From Verrucomicrobiales bacterium (GTDB lineage: Bacteria; Verrucomicrobiota; Verrucomicrobiia; Verrucomicrobiales; DEV007), in contig JABDJT010000420.1 in the NCBI GenBank assembly GCA_013003335.1, positions 1 through 25,262 of the forward strand: DNA of 25,262 bases, read 5' to 3'. Every line of letters begins with the position of its first letter. Position 1 is the first letter of the stretch. The translations under genes and the position numbers were made by a program. Of this stretch, positions 23,064 through 25,262 are shown in pieces. Under the pieces are notes generated by a model, which worked only from the letters and a program-made list of their open reading frames with translations, was not told the DNA's origin and ran no database searches.

Positions 23064-23444
23064 ATGACCGAAGAACAACTCGAGAAGATAAAGGAAGAGG
23101 CCTATGCCCAAATTATCTGGGGCGATGACAAGCAGGAGGTCGTTCAGTTCCTGATCGGTCAGGGCGTTTCAATCGAAGAAGCCGATAAATTCGTGAAGCA
23201 GGCCTCAAGGGAACGTGCTGCGGAAATCAGGAGGCAGGGCTTTCAAAACATTTTGATCGGCGGCCTGATGATCGCCGGAAGTTTGATCGGTATCACCATC
23301 TACTATTCAGTCAGCGAGGTGGTTTTATTAAAACTCGTAGGCCTGATCGCCGTGCCGGGAGTCATCGGAATCTTCCAGGTTCTCAAGGGAATTTCCCGCT
23401 TACTCCTTGGTAAAGAAACCGGGGCCATTTCGGAGATGGAGTAG
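23064..23444 (+). CDS. Small two-helix membrane protein, unknown function
   Basis: A 126-residue protein. The first 60 residues are soluble, charged and helical (MTEEQLEKIKEEAYAQII, then a helix-turn stretch QEVVQFLIGQGVSIEEADKF that resembles a small UBA-like or SHOCT-like packing unit). Two hydrophobic segments follow at about 63-82 and 86-107, then a short polar tail. Small proteins with this layout are common in this phylum. It is transcribed alone: a divergent gene is on the left, and a terminator overlaps its stop codon. I cannot name the family. Confidence 0.72.
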   Translation: MTEEQLEKIKEEAYAQIIWGDDKQEVVQFLIGQGVSIEEADKFVKQASRERAAEIRRQGFQNILIGGLMIAGSLIGITIYYSVSEVVLLKLVGLIAVPGVIGIFQVLKGISRLLLGKETGAISEME

Positions 23445-23463
23445 AAATCTCCGCTCACTTTTT
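23431..23463 (+). terminator. Intrinsic terminator of the small membrane protein gene
   Basis: CGGAGAT (23431-23437) pairs with ATCTCCG (23447-23453) to make a seven-base stem with a nine-base loop, followed by CTCACTTTTT. The stop codon lies within the loop, and the 3' part overlaps the end of the convergent PPC-domain gene. On the minus strand no T-run follows, so it would act mainly on plus-strand transcripts. Confidence 0.55.
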
Positions 23464-24975
23464 CGCTGCCGCATCCCCCTCTTTCTTCTCCTCCGCTTTC
23501 GCGGTTACCGTCAGCCACAAATCGGTGACCTCATCGATCAAGTATGGGCCGCGGGCATCTTTGTCCTGGAAAGAAAAAACCGCAACCCGCTCGCGTTTTT
23601 CTTCGCCTTCTGGTTCGGAAACCACAAACTGAATCGGTCCGCTGAAGGGCTTTGTATCAGGCTTTGCTTTCAGTTTCACGGAAACAGGACCGGTCTTTTC
23701 GGGGACTTCGGCAATTTCGGTTTCGACGCCGGCAGGCAGGCCCTTCACCTCGATTTTCAGCGTCGCCGTATCCCCGAACACCCGGGTGACGGTAACTTTC
23801 GCCTCGGCCTCTCCTCCGGCCTCCACCACGTAATCGGCTTTGTCGGTGGTAGCGGAAAAATCGGGCACCTGTGGCTGAACGGAAAGCCGGTATCGAATGT
23901 CCCCGCCGGCCCGGCCGAATCGGTCGGCGACCTCGATCGACCAGTCGCCTTCGAGACTGATCGCAAGCGGATACTCCGCGTCGCGGTTCGGTTTCACGTC
24001 GTCGATTTCGCGAAGCAGAACACCGTCCGGTTTGAAAATCCGGAGCACCGGATCGGTCGCGAATCCGAGGGTGAAGGCCTCGACCTTCACGCGAAATTTG
24101 TCGCCCTTTTTCGTCGCGATCGCGATTCGCTCGGGCGTGTGCTGTTTTGTCAGGGTGGAGACGAATTCAAATGGTGGAGCGAGCGGTTTTCCTTCTGCCG
24201 GTTTCGGGGAGTCTGGATCAGAGACCGGCTGGAGATGGGCCGGAATCGACTTTGGATCCGTCGCGAGATAGAGCCGGTAGACCGCGCTGTTCGCTCCATG
24301 GAGATGGACATTTGCGTTCGGCGGATGCCCGATTGCAGCGACGCCGACTGAGTAATCGCCCTCCGCCGGCACGGGGAAGGAAAAACGCGGGTCGAGATTG
24401 ACAGGGCCATCATGCGCAACGCGAATCCGGCCGCCGTTCGGGCCGTAAAGATGGAGCATCGGGTCCATCAGCGATTTGATCGCGTAGCCGTCGACGAGCG
24501 CATGTAGCGTTTGCCCCTTTTTCAATGACACGGTGTAAAAATCGACTTCGTTGCGGCCCGCGACTTTGCCGTTGACGGTCAGTGGCATGGGCTGTTCAAG
24601 TTTTTGCGAAGTGGAAAGCGCACTGTGTTTTTCTTTCGCATCTTCGGAAATTTCAGCCGCCGAACCAACGACGAAAATCCGCGCGGGCGAGACGCCCTCT
24701 GGGTTATGAACGCGGACGAGAACCGGCCCCGGTTTTGCTTTTGCTGAAATTTTCGCGGTGAATTTCCCTTTCGTTTTTTCGTCGGCGACGAAGGTGACTT
24801 CGGAGTTGCTGGACCAGGCTTTGGCCGGCCACGGATCCATTTTTCCAGCGAACGTGACCTCGACTTCCGTGCCGACTTTTCCGCCGGCCGGATAAAAATA
24901 GTCGAGCGTGGGCGGAGCGGCAGAAATGGTCGCCGTGCTGGCAAAAGCGCAGGCAGTGAACAAAATTCGTTTCAT
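23455..24975 (-). CDS. Secreted PPC-domain protein with TIG-like N-terminal domain
   Basis: A 506-residue exported protein from the ATG at 24975; a GTG at 24981 would add two residues and make a GTGA overlap with the upstream stop. The signal peptide is residues 1-20. Residues about 22-105 look like an Ig/TIG-type fold (PTLDYFYPAGGKVGTEVEVTF starts it). PPC-like beta domains follow at about 128-225 (NEVDFYTVSLKKGQTLHALV) and 280-385, and a last beta segment precedes an Ala/Glu/Lys-rich tail. PPC domains are non-catalytic, and such proteins commonly accompany DUF1501 and DUF1549/1553 genes in this phylum. It is immediately downstream of the partial DUF1501 gene and probably co-translated. A role in binding or scaffolding on the cell surface is inferred. 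Confidence 0.85.
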   Translation of the reverse strand: MKRILFTACAFASTATISAAPPTLDYFYPAGGKVGTEVEVTFAGKMDPWPAKAWSSNSEVTFVADEKTKGKFTAKISAKAKPGPVLVRVHNPEGVSPARIFVVGSAAEISEDAKEKHSALSTSQKLEQPMPLTVNGKVAGRNEVDFYTVSLKKGQTLHALVDGYAIKSLMDPMLHLYGPNGGRIRVAHDGPVNLDPRFSFPVPAEGDYSVGVAAIGHPPNANVHLHGANSAVYRLYLATDPKSIPAHLQPVSDPDSPKPAEGKPLAPPFEFVSTLTKQHTPERIAIATKKGDKFRVKVEAFTLGFATDPVLRIFKPDGVLLREIDDVKPNRDAEYPLAISLEGDWSIEVADRFGRAGGDIRYRLSVQPQVPDFSATTDKADYVVEAGGEAEAKVTVTRVFGDTATLKIEVKGLPAGVETEIAEVPEKTGPVSVKLKAKPDTKPFSGPIQFVVSEPEGEEKRERVAVFSFQDKDARGPYLIDEVTDLWLTVTAKAEEKKEGDAAAKK

Positions 24976-24977
24976 GT

Positions 24978-25262
24978 TCACGCGATGATTTCCTCCACCA
25001 CCCGGCCGTATACATCGGTCAGGCGAAAGTCGCGACCGGCATATCGATAAGTCAGTTTCTCGTGATCGAGGCCTAACAGATGCAGAATCGTGGCGTGCAG
25101 ATCGTGCAGGTGAACGCGACCGTCGACGGCTTCGAATCCGTAATCGTCCGTTTCGCCGTATTTGAACCCGCCTTTCACCCCGCCACCGGCGAGGAACATC
25201 GTGTAGCCGTTCGCGTTGTGATCGCGGCCGTCGAGATTTTTCTTCGCGGTATCCGGCGTGCG
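24978..25262 (-). CDS. DUF1501 family protein, C-terminal part (cut by window edge)
   Basis: The frame is open to the right edge: 94 codons plus stop. It reads into a typical DUF1501 end: LDGRDHNANGYTMFLAGGG, VKGGFKYGETDDYG, HDLHATILHLLGLDHEKLT and a final RLTDVYGRVVEEIIA. An in-frame ATG at 25199 lies inside this domain and is not a real start. It is closely similar to the end of the unpaired DUF1501 protein at 17508-18929, so the two are paralogues of one subtype. Its TGA overlaps the alternative GTG start of the PPC-domain gene. The N-terminus, including any Tat signal, and any DUF1549/1553 partner would lie beyond the window. Confidence 0.92.
   Translation of the reverse strand, partial: RTPDTAKKNLDGRDHNANGYTMFLAGGGVKGGFKYGETDDYGFEAVDGRVHLHDLHATILHLLGLDHEKLTYRYAGRDFRLTDVYGRVVEEIIA

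Overview
The window suggests a bacterium of the Planctomycetota-Verrucomicrobiota group, more probably Verrucomicrobiota. It is GC-rich by eye and packed with families typical of that group: DUF1501 (three copies), DUF1549/DUF1553, DUF1552, a DUF1587/1592/1588/1585 cytochrome-like protein, a Minf_1886-family protein, a sulfatase and a PPC-domain protein. Many starts lack a clear Shine-Dalgarno sequence. I saw no rRNA, tRNA, CRISPR array, transposase or integrase.

Layout. (1) 1-5229, minus strand: a first gene group of a substrate-binding/OmpA-like protein, a secreted von Willebrand A protein and a second substrate-binding/OmpA-like protein, followed by a Minf_1886 protein overlapping an M16 zinc protease that runs off the left edge. 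(2) 5323-6774, minus: an iduronate-2-sulfatase-like sulfatase. (3) 6901-13822, plus: a collinear group of secreted FAD-dependent oxidoreductase with a sugar-binding-like tail, short MenE-like acyl-CoA ligase, membrane-anchored DUF1549/DUF1553 protein and Tat-exported DUF1501 protein. (4) 13814-17039, minus: a polytopic membrane protein with a possible glycosyltransferase (GT-C) fold, then a cysteine-free thioredoxin-like secreted protein. Its last gene overlaps the plus-strand DUF1501 tail to tail. (5) 17508-18929, plus: an unpaired DUF1501 gene, then a possible 59-residue gene. (6) 19181-22962, minus: a DUF1592-class cytochrome-like gene and a DUF1552 gene, coupled by an ATGA overlap. (7) 23064-23444, plus: a small two-helix membrane protein with a good terminator. 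(8) 23455-25262, minus: the end of a DUF1501 gene coupled to a PPC-domain protein.

Working together (inference): regions 2, 3, 5, 6 and 8 look like periplasmic or surface machinery of the kind this group uses on sulfated or otherwise complex polysaccharides. Desulfation, FAD- and haem-linked oxidation and sulfatase-fold DUF1501 proteins would act together. Region 1 is different: solute-binding domains fused to peptidoglycan-binding-type domains around a vWA protein, with no transporter permease or ATPase in view.

The clearest structure outside genes is a family of five 46-bp imperfect palindromes at 3332, 6815, 9549, 12465 and 17393. All are intergenic and align without a single insertion or deletion. 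Arms and part of the loop are conserved. Three begin within three bases of a stop codon. I recognise no named family for them and consider them the best candidate for something undescribed here.
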